64,000 nucleotides of DNA from contig CAJKBQ010000015.1 of assembly GCA_905198155.1 (NCBI GenBank), positions 8,704-72,703 of the forward strand, written 5' to 3'. The notes beneath the pieces are model-generated. The model had not been told where the DNA came from. It was given only the letters and a program-made list of their open reading frames with translations, and made no database searches. Source of the DNA: an uncultured Eubacteriales bacterium. GTDB taxonomy: Bacteria > Bacillota > Clostridia > Oscillospirales > Acutalibacteraceae. The position numbers were made by a program, and so were the translations under genes. How positions within the stretch are numbered: position 1 is the first letter of the stretch; every line of letters starts with the position of its first letter. This document shows, in pieces, positions 34,436-44,621 of the stretch.

Positions 34436-34457
34436 CGGTTGTGCAACAAAATGGCGA

Positions 34458-35444
34458 TCAGAAGCGCACGGTCTCCCCCGTGTCGGCGGCCGTCTGCGCT
34501 AAAACCGCGGCGCGTGTGGCGGCAAACGATTCTTCGCCGGACAATCTGCACGGCACACCCGTTTCGATTTGCCGCAGGAAGTCGGTGAACAGGTCGGCAT
34601 CCGGCGCGTTTTCCGGATGTTGGACGCCGTCCGCGTTGATGAGCGTGATGCCGTAGTCGCGCACCTCGATTTCGCCGCGGGTGCCGATCACGCGAATCCG
34701 ATCGTCGCCGTGTGTCGGGAATTTTGCCGGATTCAGGTAATCGACCGTCAGCGATGCCAGCGCGCCGCCCTCCATTTCGAACAGCGCCAACGCCGTCGTT
34801 TCGGGGGCCACGCCGTTGGCAGCCTCGGCCGCGGACTGCGATGCACGCACCGAAGTGAAGCGCCCGCCGCTCATCCATAAAATCCAGTCGATGGCATGAA
34901 TTCCAACCCACGGAATTGTACCGCCATATGTGCTGCGGCGGGTCATAAAATCGGGCCGCGTGCCGAACTTATACGATTTCTGCGCGTTCAGCAGCCGCAC
35001 TTCGCCGATGGCACCCGCGTCGATCAGCCGTTTCGCGCCGTAGAACGAACCCATATATCGGTAATTGAACATTGTTGCGAACTGCGTGCCGGCCGTTTGC
35101 CATGCGTCATAAAGCTGCGCAACCTGTTCCGGCGTGGCTGCGGCCGGTTTTTCGGCAAAGACATGGCATCCGGCACGGAATGCGGCTGCGACCAGCGGTG
35201 CATGTTCGCCGTAAAAATTATCCACTACTACCACGTCGGGGCGGGATTCCCGCAGCAACGTTTCGTAATCATTGTATACGGTCGGTTGACCTCCGATATT
35301 CCGAATTCGCTGCACCAATCCGTCCACGGATTCTCCGACGCTACCCGGCGCGACCGCAACAAACGTCCGGTCATCAGACGGCACGGTGGGAACACAAAAT
35401 CCCGGGCCGTGTCCGCTGGCGCCAATCATTGCAACTTTTTGCAT
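34458..35444 (-). CDS. Gfo/Idh/MocA-family oxidoreductase
   Basis: 328 residues. N-terminal Rossmann fold beginning 'VAMIGASGHGPGF', the diagnostic 'HVFAEKPAAATPEQV' with the catalytic Lys of the EKP motif, and a C-terminal substrate domain with 'WVGIHAIDWILWMSGG'. The family oxidises or reduces sugar or inositol hydroxyls with NAD(P). GGGAGGAA lies about 7 nt upstream of the ATG. It follows the second dehydrogenase gene by 15 nt, so the two are co-transcribed. Confidence 0.92.
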   Translation of the reverse strand: MQKVAMIGASGHGPGFCVPTVPSDDRTFVAVAPGSVGESVDGLVQRIRNIGGQPTVYNDYETLLRESRPDVVVVDNFYGEHAPLVAAAFRAGCHVFAEKPAAATPEQVAQLYDAWQTAGTQFATMFNYRYMGSFYGAKRLIDAGAIGEVRLLNAQKSYKFGTRPDFMTRRSTYGGTIPWVGIHAIDWILWMSGGRFTSVRASQSAAEAANGVAPETTALALFEMEGGALASLTVDYLNPAKFPTHGDDRIRVIGTRGEIEVRDYGITLINADGVQHPENAPDADLFTDFLRQIETGVPCRLSGEESFAATRAAVLAQTAADTGETVRF

Positions 35445-35459
35445 TATAGGTTCCTCCCA

Positions 35460-36647
35460 TCAAAACTGCTTGGTGCGCGCCGGAATCGCCCACGCGGCGC
35501 CGACTTCCGACGGCAATTTTCCGGATTTCCAGCACGCATCGAGCGTTTCGCCCAAACCGGTTACAGTATATTGTTGCTCCGTTTCGTTGAAGTTTGTCAC
35601 GTTTTCGGGGAATACTGGCGTCTCCGGGAAGAGTTCTGCCAACGCCAGGATGCATTTCAAGTGCGGAAGTGCGGTTTCCGGGCCGCAGGTCAGCGTGTTT
35701 GCGCCGTGAATGGCCTCGTCCATCGCGTAAAGTTTGCGGATGTCTCCGGTGTCCGGCTTCGGGTAATTTTTAGATGTTCCGTCAGAAAATGTGCCGCGCA
35801 GTTGGGGGCCTTCTGGCGCATATGTCAATGTTGCGTTGCCAAGTGTCCCTTCGATCACAAATTCCGGCGAGCGTCCCTGCGTTTTCGGGACGGCGTGCGT
35901 CGCGTAGAACAGCAATTCCGAGCCGCCCGCGGTCTGCACGCGCAGCGCACAGGTGTCGAACATTTCGATCGGGTTGACGCGGTACACTTCGCCGGTCAAC
36001 ACGGCTGGTTCTGCCGCGTGATCGATCGCGTCGCCGGTCAGAAACAGCATATTGTGCAGGTAATGTGCCGTTGCGTTGAATGCAACGCTGTCGAGCAGCG
36101 GTTTGCCGTCCTTGGTGCAGCGCTTTCCCGCCCAGCCGGAGCCGCGGTGATAGTAGGCCAGGTCACGCGGGAAGAACACGATGGTTCGGATTTGTTTGAT
36201 TTCGCCATATTTTCCGTCCAAAATATCGTGTTTCAGTGCTAAAATACCTTCGTTGTACGACCACTGGAAGCCAATGCCCAGTTTTTTGCCGGAACGATCG
36301 CGCGCATCGATCATCATTTCGGCATCCTCAAGCGTGGAACAAATTGGTTTTTCACACAAAACATGGCTGCCGTGCAGCAAACAATAGCTCGCCTGGTACG
36401 CGTGCAGGTGAATCGGCGTCACGACAATGGCCAAATCCGCGGTGTGTGCAGCGTAAAATTCCTCAACTGTGTCAAAAAAAGGCACATTCTTCGCGCACAG
36501 CGCCTCGTAATTCGCGCCCTGCACCGCGTAAGGATCCACCGCGCCCACCAACTCGAATTGCGCTGCGGCATGCTCACTGTGCAACAATTCGTTGAGGTAT
36601 ACGCCGGCATATCCGCCAGTTCCAACCATCAATACCTTTGTTTTCAT
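35460..36647 (-). CDS. Gfo/Idh/MocA-family oxidoreductase
   Basis: 395 residues, first gene of the pair. 'VLMVGTGGYAGVYLNEL' begins the Rossmann fold, 'HVLCEKPICSTLEDAEMMI' is the EKP motif, and 'DSVAFNATAHYLHNMLFLTG' lies in the substrate-binding half, longer than in the neighbour. The start at 36647 is preferred: AAAGGA lies 10 nt upstream, while the ATG at 36656 has it only 1-2 nt away. A TATAAT lies on the minus strand at 36710-36715. Substrate unknown. Context points to uncommon sugars or cyclitols. Confidence 0.92.
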   Translation of the reverse strand: MKTKVLMVGTGGYAGVYLNELLHSEHAAAQFELVGAVDPYAVQGANYEALCAKNVPFFDTVEEFYAAHTADLAIVVTPIHLHAYQASYCLLHGSHVLCEKPICSTLEDAEMMIDARDRSGKKLGIGFQWSYNEGILALKHDILDGKYGEIKQIRTIVFFPRDLAYYHRGSGWAGKRCTKDGKPLLDSVAFNATAHYLHNMLFLTGDAIDHAAEPAVLTGEVYRVNPIEMFDTCALRVQTAGGSELLFYATHAVPKTQGRSPEFVIEGTLGNATLTYAPEGPQLRGTFSDGTSKNYPKPDTGDIRKLYAMDEAIHGANTLTCGPETALPHLKCILALAELFPETPVFPENVTNFNETEQQYTVTGLGETLDACWKSGKLPSEVGAAWAIPARTKQF

Positions 36648-36944
36648 AAAGTCCATATCCTTTCCAATCCCATTCTGCCGCGCGCCCTCTGCGCCCAGCT
36701 GCTACGCTCATTATACATCATTTGGGCGGTTTATGCTATGTACAAATTGCTTTTTTATTGCGAAAATTGCGAAACGATACAAATTTTTCGGATCAAAAAA
36801 CACCAGAATTTGAAAGGTCATTCATACATCATTTGCAATAAAGTTTTTTCCATTTAATTGCTGCGCAAATGGGGCATTCCACACAAAAAAACATTTTTTC
36901 GCATAAAATTGATCGGATTCGCCCATTTTTTGATCGAAACCGCG

Positions 36945-36976
36945 TAGACATCCCCCGCCGCCTGTGCTATTATAAT
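36945..36976 (+). promoter_or_regulatory. Promoter of the DUF6259 gene
   Basis: TAGACA (36945-36950), 17 bp, TATTAT (36968-36973), overlapping TATAAT (36971-36976). The divergent 373-bp gap from 36648 is AT-rich and carries no gene I can support. Confidence 0.6.
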
Positions 36977-37020
36977 GTTGGAATTTCCGAAATCCTCTAT
37001 AGACGGAGGAATGACATTCA

Positions 37021-39109
37021 ATGAACACGACTTTGCGGTTCTCTCGCTGTGCGCTGACGGTGGATTGGTCGACTGGACGTGTGGTTGAATTAGGAGTTAA
37101 TGGCACACCATTGGCACACGGCACGCAGCCAGCGGCTATTCCGTTTAGGACTGCGTAACAAATTTGGCGCAGAATTGCGCGTCGATGCGTTGCAAGCAAC
37201 AAATTGCAGCGTAGAACAGACGACCGACGGCTGGATCGCGCGGTACGAAATGGCGCACGACTTGATGGTAAAGATTGCTGCGCGCACCGGAGACGCGCTG
37301 GATTGGCGGATTCAGGTAGAAAATCACGGCGATTTACAGGTGGAATGGGTCGAACCGCTGCAAATCGCGCTGGAACCACTGGCAACAGCGGGCGGAATCG
37401 GGCGAGAAATCCTGTTTCCATATAACGAGGGCGCACGCGTAACCGATTTGACGCAGCGTGAGACTTCTTGGTTTCCGTATTCGGAACCAGAATATCCGTC
37501 GCTTGGCCGATTTGCTGTTTTTCCCAATATGGTATTTGCGCAATTTCTTGCATATCTGACCGACCAAGGCGGACTGTATCTCGGCGCGCACGACCCTGCA
37601 CGCGGCGTAAAAGGAATTGATTTCCGTCCATTTGACGATTCCGGACGTGTCGAGCCAATGTTCCGGCTGTATTTCGGCGCGGAGCCGGGTGCGGATTGGG
37701 CGATGGACTACCCGATGATCGTCGCAGCCGTCGGCCCGGACTGGACGGATGCTGCTTCATATTACCGAAATTGGTTTGAATCGGCACTTCCGCCGCGCGT
37801 GCGCAAAATTGTTGACAATCCGGATCTGCTGGATTGGTACCGGGACAGTCCCATCGTCGTCACCTACCCGGTTCGCGGCATCCATGATATGGACGAAATG
37901 ACGCCAAATGGATTTTCCCCGTACCGATCCGCGTGCCCTACGTTGGACGAAATCCGACACCGTACCCACGCGCGATTGCTGGTGCTGCTGATGCATTGGG
38001 AAGGAACGGCACCGTGGGCGCCGCCATATGTGTGGCCGCCATTCGGCGGAACCGGCGAATTTTACGCTTTTCGTGACACACTGCACGCATCCGGTGATTT
38101 GCTCGGCGTGTATTGTTCCGGATTTGGTTACACGGAGCAAAGTAATTTGATCGATTCGTACAACTGCGAAACGACCATCGAGCGCGACCATTTGCTGGGT
38201 GCAATGTGCGCTGCGCCGGGCGGAAAAGTGTTGCACAGTCGAATTTGCACCGGCCAGCGCTCCGGATACGACATTTGCCCAGCTTGTGCGCGCGGCGCAG
38301 CATTGCTTCAAGACGCGTATGCGCCGCTGTTTGGCGCGGTCGATTACGCACAGATTCTCGATCAGAATCACGGCGGCGGGCAGTACTTTTGTTACAGCGA
38401 CGCGCACGGTCATGCACCTGCCCCTGGGCCGTGGATGACATCGTCGATGCAGCATTTGCTGTCCGGATGGAACAAACAAGCGCCAAAAATGCTGTTTGGC
38501 TGCGAATCTTCGGCTGCGGAACCGTTTATTGGAAACTTGCAGTTTAGCGATAACCGATTTGAATTGAATTATCAAATCGGCCAACCGGTCCCGCTATATG
38601 CATTTTTGTATCATGAGTACGTGCGCAATTTTATGGGAAATCAGTGCTGCTGTCCGTTGTCAGCCGCGTCGTTCCCGATGCGAATGGCGTACGCATTCAC
38701 TGCGGGCGACTGCCTGACGCTAATTTTGAATCCGAACGGCGGGCTGATGGGCCATTGGGGAACCCGCGACTTTGATCCCGCACCGGACTGGGATTCGACA
38801 CTTGACTTTGCGCGAAATATGATCGAATTTTACAATACAGAAGCGCGCCCTTTCCTAAGCGCCGGTCGCATGATCGCCCCGCATCCCATTGTATGTGAAA
38901 CGGTCGATTATCCGATTTTGCCTCGGTCATACGCCGGCTCGGAGCTTTCCTATACGGTGACCGTCCCCAAAATCTTGTCCACCGCATGGGAATCCGGTGA
39001 TGAACGGGTACAAATTCTGGTGAATTATACCGATTCCCAGGCAGATTATACAATGGATGGTACAACAGAATCGATTATGCCATTCAACGCAAAAATGGTG
39101 CGGCTGTAA
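37021..39109 (+). pseudogene. DUF6259-type glycoside hydrolase-like gene split by a +1 frameshift
   Basis: The ATG at 37021 (GGAGG 11 nt upstream) opens a frame whose 'LTVDWSTGRVVELGVNGTPLA' fits the beginning of this family. It stops at TAA 37156. From about 37139 the remaining about 655 residues continue in the next frame ('FRLGLRNKFGAELRVDAL' onward) to 39109. One extra base between about 37131 and 37147 explains both. The large part keeps the conserved body ('EGTAPWAPPYVWPPFGG', 'QILDQNHGGGQYFCYS', 'FTAGDCLTLILNPNG'). An internal ATG at 37100 has GGAG only 3 nt away. Either a recent mutation, a sequencing error or, less likely, programmed shifting. The family is probably a TIM-barrel hydrolase. 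Substrate unknown. Confidence 0.75.
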
Positions 39110-39125
39110 TCAGCAGCCGCACCAT
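39091..39125 (-). terminator. Terminator of the beta-lactamase-fold gene
   Basis: A perfect 12-bp stem ATGGTGCGGCTG/CAGCCGCACCAT with a 7-nt loop that spans the DUF6259 stop codon. Five T follow on the minus strand only. Confidence 0.7.
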
Positions 39126-39154
39126 CCGGAACGTGCAATTAATTGCGTGATTCG

Positions 39155-40333
39155 TCACGCACCCACTCCACCGTATATGACGTTGCGCAGCCGCGGCTGA
39201 TAGTAGCCTTCCTGCGGGTTGAGCATGTGCTGCACGAACACGACCGCGAGCCGATTTTGCGTGTCGGCCAGCACCGTGGCTCCGGCCGCGCCGCCCCAGC
39301 CGAATTCGCCGATTGGGCTGAGCGCGCCGCCGCGCGCCGGGTCAATCATAGTGCGGACGCCCAGCCCATACCCGTATCCGGCCAGCTGCGACCAGTTGAA
39401 ATCTGCGCGCTGCGCGGGGGTCAACTGGTCGGTGTGCATCAGCCGCACCGTTGCCGGCGACAGAATGCGCGCCCCGTTCAGTCCCAGGCCGCCGCGTGCG
39501 AGTGCCGCAACAAATTTCGCATATTCAGCAGCGCAAGTGATGACTCCCGCACCGCCGCTGTCGTACGCTGCGCCAATGATGTGATTGTTCGTTTTTCCAA
39601 TATTGACATATGTGCCCGACGTCGGTTTCCCATATTTTTGCGCTTCGACGATGTCAAAGTCCGCATCCGCGCCGTCCGGCACAAACCGGTACTGGCTGGC
39701 CATGCGGGATGCGCGTTCGGGCGTCAAATGGTACGCGCAATCAATGGCCAACGGATCCAAAATGTTTTTTTGAACGTATGTGCGGAACGGCATTCCGGCG
39801 ATGACAGAAACCAATCCTGCCAACGCATCGTGGCACAAACTGTATTGCCAGTGCGAACCTGGCTCAAACGACAGCGGATTGTCAGCCATATGTCGCAATA
39901 CCGTTGCGGTATCCATATCCGGATCCTCTGCGCGCGCAGCATGATGTCCGGCGGAATTAAAAATATAGTCAAAACCGGCCGTCATTGTGAACAAATGGCG
40001 AATGGTGATCGGCTGCTTGGCATCGGCGAGCGAACCGTCCGGTTGGCGGACGGCCATGTGCGCGAACGCCGGGACATACGCCGACAACGGATCGTCGAGC
40101 AGAAATTCGCCGCGTTCCAACAATTGCAGCGCTGCCGTCACGGTCATAACCTTGGAACACGAGTACAAAAATACCTGCTTATGGATATCCATCGGTTCAC
40201 GGGTCGCCAAATCAGCGAAGCCTGCGGCATAGGTATGCACCAACTGATCGTCCACGTATACGCAGACAGCGCAGCCCGGCGATTTTTCGCGCGCGAGGCG
40301 ATCCATAAAGGCATCCAAATTTGCAAAATTCAT
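39155..40333 (-). CDS. Serine hydrolase of the class C beta-lactamase/EstB fold
   Basis: 392 residues without a signal peptide. The catalytic Ser-x-x-Lys motif is 'YSCSKVMTVTAAL'. The Tyr of the second motif lies in 'WQYSLCHDALAGLV', and the third motif is 'FGWGGAAGATVLAD' in place of KTG. This is the pattern of EstB-type esterases and D-amino-acid peptidases, not of a drug-resistance enzyme. AGAGGA lies about 8 nt before the ATG. Divergent from the second MATE gene. The substrate is unknown, and an acylated sugar is possible given the neighbours. Confidence 0.9.
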   Translation of the reverse strand: MNFANLDAFMDRLAREKSPGCAVCVYVDDQLVHTYAAGFADLATREPMDIHKQVFLYSCSKVMTVTAALQLLERGEFLLDDPLSAYVPAFAHMAVRQPDGSLADAKQPITIRHLFTMTAGFDYIFNSAGHHAARAEDPDMDTATVLRHMADNPLSFEPGSHWQYSLCHDALAGLVSVIAGMPFRTYVQKNILDPLAIDCAYHLTPERASRMASQYRFVPDGADADFDIVEAQKYGKPTSGTYVNIGKTNNHIIGAAYDSGGAGVITCAAEYAKFVAALARGGLGLNGARILSPATVRLMHTDQLTPAQRADFNWSQLAGYGYGLGVRTMIDPARGGALSPIGEFGWGGAAGATVLADTQNRLAVVFVQHMLNPQEGYYQPRLRNVIYGGVGA

Positions 40334-40436
40334 TGCGCATCCTCTTTCTTTTTGCGACTTAAAGCCCTAAATATTGTGAATTGGTTACGGTATTTATTGG
40401 TAAAATTCCGGGATTTTCGATGTCCTCATCCACCCG

Positions 40437-40467
40437 TCGGAAAACCCTACATTATAATAGTGTTTTC
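40437..40467 (-). repeat. 31-bp promoter-like repeat, copy A
   Basis: Read on the minus strand it has GAAAAC, TATTATAATGTAGG and GTTTTCCGA. It matches the plus strand at 44622-44652 at 30 of 31 positions. The GAAAAC/GTTTTC ends form an inverted repeat around the TATAAT-like core. It lies in the 345-bp gap between the hydrolase and MATE genes, which otherwise holds only promoters. Confidence 0.7.
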
Positions 40468-40597
40468 ACGCGAATGTTTCCGAGGAACGCCGCTCGTCCG
40501 GTTCCATTTTATTATACGCGATTTGGTACGCGGTGTCAAGTGCAATTGAAAAATGCAAAAAATATTTGTTTTCCGCAAAGAATTTTGCCAAAAACCA

Positions 40598-40626
40598 TTG
40601 CAATTTCGTGTCGAATCTGATATAAT
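40598..40626 (+). promoter_or_regulatory. Promoter of the second MATE gene
   Basis: TTGCAA (40598-40603), 17-bp spacer, TATAAT (40621-40626). Same -35 and -10 wording as for the first MATE gene. Confidence 0.8.
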
Positions 40627-40678
40627 AAATATGTTTATGGGTTTTTTGCCCCGATTTTTTTATGGAAGGAGTCTGTCC

Positions 40679-42049
40679 ATGACCAAGTCTGCATTGCCAA
40701 AAGGCTTCGTGCGCACCGCGGTTGCGCTGGCAATTCCAATCGCGATGCAAAATCTGCTCACCTCGTGTGCGTCGCTGATCGACACCGCGATGATCGTGCC
40801 GTTGGGAAACAACGCGGTCGCGGCAATCGGCGTGGCAGGGCGGTTTACTTTCCTGCTGAACGTGATGGCGTTCGGGTTTTGCTCCGGTTCGGCGACATTG
40901 ATATCCCAATTTTGGGGTATCGACGACCGCAAAGGCATTCACCACTCCTACGGCGTGGCGCTGTCGGCGTCGATGGCACTGTCGATCGTTTTTGCGCTGA
41001 TGCTGCGGCTCTGCCCGGCATTGTGCGTCTCCATATTCGGCCCGGAAGCGGTCGTTGCGGAACTGGCGGAAGAATATCTGAAAGTACTTGCGTATGCCGT
41101 CCCGTTTATGATGTTCTCGCAAGTCACCTGCGCCGCGTTGCGCGCAACAGAAAAAGTTTCCGTCCCCCTGATTTCATCATTATTGAGCGTTTGTGTCAAT
41201 ACGACGCTGAATTACTGCCTGATCGGCGGCAATTTTGGCTTCCCTGCCTTGGGCGTGCGCGGCGCGGCCATTGCGACGGCCATCGGCGCGGCGGCGCAGG
41301 CCATTGTCGTGCTGTTGTTCCTGCTGTTCGGCGACAACGCCGTCCGGTCATCGATTCAGACCATGTTTGGGTTCAGCAAACCATTTGTGAAAAAATTTGT
41401 GCATACCGCCGCCCCGGTTTTGCTCAACGAGTCGATGTGGGCCATTGGCACCAACATATATGTAATGGTTTTGGCGCGGCAAAGCACGGAAGATTATTCT
41501 GGATATGCCATTTTTGAAACATTGCAGCAGTTGTTTTTTGTCTTTTTCGTCGGAATATGTCATGCATCGGCCATTATGGTCGGCAAAGCGACCGGGCGCG
41601 GCGAGCGCGAAGAGGCATACGCAACGGCCAAGCTGTTCCTGATTATGACCCCCGTGGCGGGCGTCGTGCTGGGCGCAATTCTCATTGCTGTGCGAAATCC
41701 CCTGCTGTCGCTGTTCGCGATTGAAACCGAAGGCGCACGCTTGACGGCATCAAACCTGCTGCTCTTTTACGGAATCTGGATCGGCATCCGAATGATTCAA
41801 TATACGTCAATATGCGGTATATTCCGTGCGGGCGGCGACACGCGCATCGGCTGCATCTATGACATGGGCGCCCTATATTTGGTCGGCATCCCGGCCGTCT
41901 GCGTGGCGGGGCTGGTGCTGCACTTGCCGTTCGTGTGGATCGTCGTCGCCATGTTCGTCGGCGAGGACGTGCCCAAATGCATTTTGTGCCTGCGGCATTT
42001 CAAAACAAAGAAATGGATCAAGGTATTGACCGCCGATCATGTGGAGTGA
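40679..42049 (+). CDS. MATE-family exporter
   Basis: 456 residues, twelve hydrophobic segments: 'VALAIPIAMQNLLTSCASLIDTAM' opens the first half, 'GSATLISQFWGIDDRKGI' follows, and the second half has 'TAAPVLLNESMWAIGTNIYVMVL' and 'ASAIMVGKATGRGEREEA'. It would export a metabolite or drug across the cytoplasmic membrane by cation exchange. The start at 40679 has GGAAGGAG about 8 nt upstream. The frame is open upstream, past the promoter, but without a binding site. It is only distantly similar to the MATE protein at 27519. Confidence 0.93.
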   Translation: MTKSALPKGFVRTAVALAIPIAMQNLLTSCASLIDTAMIVPLGNNAVAAIGVAGRFTFLLNVMAFGFCSGSATLISQFWGIDDRKGIHHSYGVALSASMALSIVFALMLRLCPALCVSIFGPEAVVAELAEEYLKVLAYAVPFMMFSQVTCAALRATEKVSVPLISSLLSVCVNTTLNYCLIGGNFGFPALGVRGAAIATAIGAAAQAIVVLLFLLFGDNAVRSSIQTMFGFSKPFVKKFVHTAAPVLLNESMWAIGTNIYVMVLARQSTEDYSGYAIFETLQQLFFVFFVGICHASAIMVGKATGRGEREEAYATAKLFLIMTPVAGVVLGAILIAVRNPLLSLFAIETEGARLTASNLLLFYGIWIGIRMIQYTSICGIFRAGGDTRIGCIYDMGALYLVGIPAVCVAGLVLHLPFVWIVVAMFVGEDVPKCILCLRHFKTKKWIKVLTADHVE

Positions 42050-42169
42050 AACGGCGCGCAAAAGCACTGAACACATAACTCGCCTCATTTCGTTGCAAAA
42101 CAGGACCGTTTGCCCCAGTTCGGGCGCGGCCCTGTTTTTTCATCCGATGACGCACCGCCGCACCAGATT

Positions 42170-44470
42170 TCAGCGTTGTCCCACATTGTGCGGCCGGTTT
42201 GAGTCGATTTGTAGGCTCAAATTTTTGCACTCCGCAGTCTCTTCGGAGTGCAGCCGCAGTTGTGTGCGGTAAGTATTGGGCGTCACGCCAAAGTCTGACT
42301 TGAATTGCTTGTAGAAATTGCTCTCATTGGTCAACCCGATTCGCTGCATTACATCCGTAACGGAAAGTTTGGTGTCTGCCAGCAGCCGCCGCGCCTCGTC
42401 CATCCGCAATTTGCGCAGGTAGTCCACCATGGTCAGGCCGGTGCAGTCGTGGAAAATGGTGCTGAGGTAGCTGGGCGAAATGCGGAATTGCTCCGCGACG
42501 GTGCGCATGGTCAGCGGTTCGCCGAAATGGGCCTCCAAATAGGCCCGAACCGACGCCACCAGCGCCGTATATTTGTCGTTGTCGGCCGCGCGGCGGCACA
42601 ATTTGGCAAAAATTGCGTCGAACCAGTCGAACAAGTCGTCCATTGATGTAAACGATGCCAACAAACGGTAGGTTTCGACGGGCGAAATCTCACTGCCGTC
42701 GGCCGCACGCGCGATTTCCGGCAGCCATTCGGTCAGCGATTTCAGATACCATTCGGGCGCGGCCTGCGCATATGCCATCACCAGCGCGCGGAAACGTTCC
42801 GGCGCATCGGGTGCCGCATTGCGAATTTTGGTCAGCACCGGCTTGGCCGCCATCTCCGGCGCAGTTGCAGCGTCGGTACGGATGTCTTTTTCTGTGAGAA
42901 CCTGACCGCGGCGGTAGATCGTCGGATATGACAGGCACCGCAGCGCGCCGCGAAATGCGTCACTGTATGCCGCTTCGCCACACAACGGTGCACTGATGTA
43001 CACGATATGGCGCGCATATTCAATTTCTTCCAACGCATCCTGCACGACGCGCACCGCCTCCCCCGCCGCGACATCGGCGGGCAGCAGCACAGCCACATAC
43101 GGTTCGCGCATCCGCACCACATACACCGGGTCGGCGGGCACGGCGCGGACGGCCTGCGAGATGCGCGCGATTTCGGCGGAGAGCGCGTCCGACGCGTCGA
43201 TCGGCAGCCGCACCACAATCAACCGCCCTTCCGCGCGGAAAAATGCCTGGACATCCGGCGTGAGCGCGCGCAATGGTTCCAGCGATTGGAGATTGTGTTG
43301 CAGCACGGCGGAAACGTAATGATCTGTCAAAATTGACTGCGTGGACGCCTTGTACGCCCGGTATTCGTCAATGATCCGGTTCATTTCGTCGAACGATTCG
43401 CCGAGCATCTGGATTTCGTCGCGGAATATTCCGTTCTTTTGCCCGGATTCTTTGCGCTTTTTCGCCACGCGATCGATCAAATTGGCGAACGGCGCGTAGA
43501 TTTTCCGCGCCAGCAAAATGCCCAGCACGATCGTCCCGACCGCCGCGACGGCGCTGATCTCGATAATCAGCGTGCGGATGGTGCGCGCGGACTCGACCAG
43601 CTTCGTGTCCGGCTCCTCGATCACGAGCACCCAGTCGCTGAACCCGCAGCGGCGGTACGTGTAGACGGCGTTGTCCCCGGCCGCATTGGCCCACTGGAAC
43701 GTCCCGGTCTGTTTGTCGACCATTTTTTCGGCCGCGCCGCCCATATCATCCCAATCATGCAGCATTCCGGCGCGGTCAACGTACTGCTCCTGCGACGGAA
43801 ACATGATATATGCGTTCCCTTCGTCGCCCCACATGGTTCGCATCATGTCGCACAGCGTGGACGCATCCACATAGGCAAACGCGGCAGAGCGAATCGTTTC
43901 GCCTATTGTTTGGTAATAAAAGTATGTAATTACCAACTTTTCGGCGTACGGAATGTAAAACATTTCCGGAAGCGTGTGCGGATAAGGTGTGAGCATTTGG
44001 TAATCGTGAAATTGATCGATTGTTTTGCGCAAATATGGGTCTCCGTTGGGGTTGCCTTTGGATGCGTAAAACCGGTCGGACGCGCCGCTGTACAAGATCA
44101 GCGACAGATACGCGGCGTTGCTGCGGGCGATCCGCTCCAATTCGCGCCGCGCGCGCGATGTTTCCGACGGATCCGGCGCCGCATCGGTCAGCAGCACGTT
44201 GTTGTCGCCGTTTTCGACCTGGTCGAACACCGTTTGCACGGCAGATTTGTGCAGCGTTTCCATATACAGTTCGACCTGCCGGAGCTTTTTCTGATTTTCG
44301 GTGTAGCTATTATTTTCCGTATATTCCTTAAACTGGACATACGACGGGACGCCCAGCGCGCCCAGCAGCAGCACCAAAACCGCCGCCAGCACCACGACGA
44401 TTCGGGCGTAGAATTTGTCAGTTTTGTGCAATTCGTCGCGCATTCGCGCTTGTTCTGTGCGGGATATCAT
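42170..44470 (-). CDS. Membrane-anchored AraC-family regulator (YesN/Hpt-type sensor)
   Basis: 766 residues. A first membrane helix (about 22-42) precedes an outside region of about 250 residues with Cache-like features ('AYLSLILYSGASDRFYASK'). A second helix ('AVAAVGTIVLGILLARKI', about 300) follows, then a HAMP-like and linker region, and a C-terminal AraC DNA-binding domain (about 655-745: 'LTMRTVAEQFRISPSYLSTIFHDCTG', 'VTDVMQRIGLTNESNFYKQFKSDFG'). Such one-protein sensors control LplABC-type sugar transporters, here encoded just upstream. AAAGGAG lies 9 nt before the ATG. It has its own promoter (44537-44565). The signal is probably the imported oligosaccharide. Confidence 0.9.
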   Translation of the reverse strand: MISRTEQARMRDELHKTDKFYARIVVVLAAVLVLLLGALGVPSYVQFKEYTENNSYTENQKKLRQVELYMETLHKSAVQTVFDQVENGDNNVLLTDAAPDPSETSRARRELERIARSNAAYLSLILYSGASDRFYASKGNPNGDPYLRKTIDQFHDYQMLTPYPHTLPEMFYIPYAEKLVITYFYYQTIGETIRSAAFAYVDASTLCDMMRTMWGDEGNAYIMFPSQEQYVDRAGMLHDWDDMGGAAEKMVDKQTGTFQWANAAGDNAVYTYRRCGFSDWVLVIEEPDTKLVESARTIRTLIIEISAVAAVGTIVLGILLARKIYAPFANLIDRVAKKRKESGQKNGIFRDEIQMLGESFDEMNRIIDEYRAYKASTQSILTDHYVSAVLQHNLQSLEPLRALTPDVQAFFRAEGRLIVVRLPIDASDALSAEIARISQAVRAVPADPVYVVRMREPYVAVLLPADVAAGEAVRVVQDALEEIEYARHIVYISAPLCGEAAYSDAFRGALRCLSYPTIYRRGQVLTEKDIRTDAATAPEMAAKPVLTKIRNAAPDAPERFRALVMAYAQAAPEWYLKSLTEWLPEIARAADGSEISPVETYRLLASFTSMDDLFDWFDAIFAKLCRRAADNDKYTALVASVRAYLEAHFGEPLTMRTVAEQFRISPSYLSTIFHDCTGLTMVDYLRKLRMDEARRLLADTKLSVTDVMQRIGLTNESNFYKQFKSDFGVTPNTYRTQLRLHSEETAECKNLSLQIDSNRPHNVGQR

Positions 44471-44536
44471 GGAATTGCTCCTTTCTTTCGGGAACACATG
44501 GGAATTTGCGTCGCCTGCGGACAAATCGCCCCCTAT

Positions 44537-44565
44537 ATCATACCACTGCGCGCGCCGCGCGTCAA
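44537..44565 (-). promoter_or_regulatory. Promoter of the AraC sensor gene
   Basis: On the minus strand TTGACG (44560-44565), 17-bp spacer, TATGAT (44537-44542) with TGG before it. Confidence 0.75.
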
Positions 44566-44590
44566 CTGTTTTTGCATCGATACGCCAATA

Positions 44591-44617
44591 CCGGCATGAA
44601 AATTACTCTCATGCCGG
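44591..44617. repeat. Hairpin between the binding-protein and sensor genes
   Basis: CCGGCATGA and TCATGCCGG form a perfect 9-bp stem with a 9-nt loop. No T run follows on either strand, so it is not a typical terminator. It may stabilise the 3' end of the transporter mRNA. Confidence 0.5.
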
Positions 44618-44621
44618 CGCC

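Noticed and set aside
34896..36242. 448-codon plus-strand frame opposite the two Gfo/Idh genes
   Set aside because: It crosses two real genes and their spacer and has the low-information composition of antisense frames.
39155..40333. Beta-lactamase resistance gene
   Set aside because: It lacks a signal peptide and has FGWGG in place of the KTG motif, so it fits an EstB-like esterase rather than a drug-inactivating enzyme.
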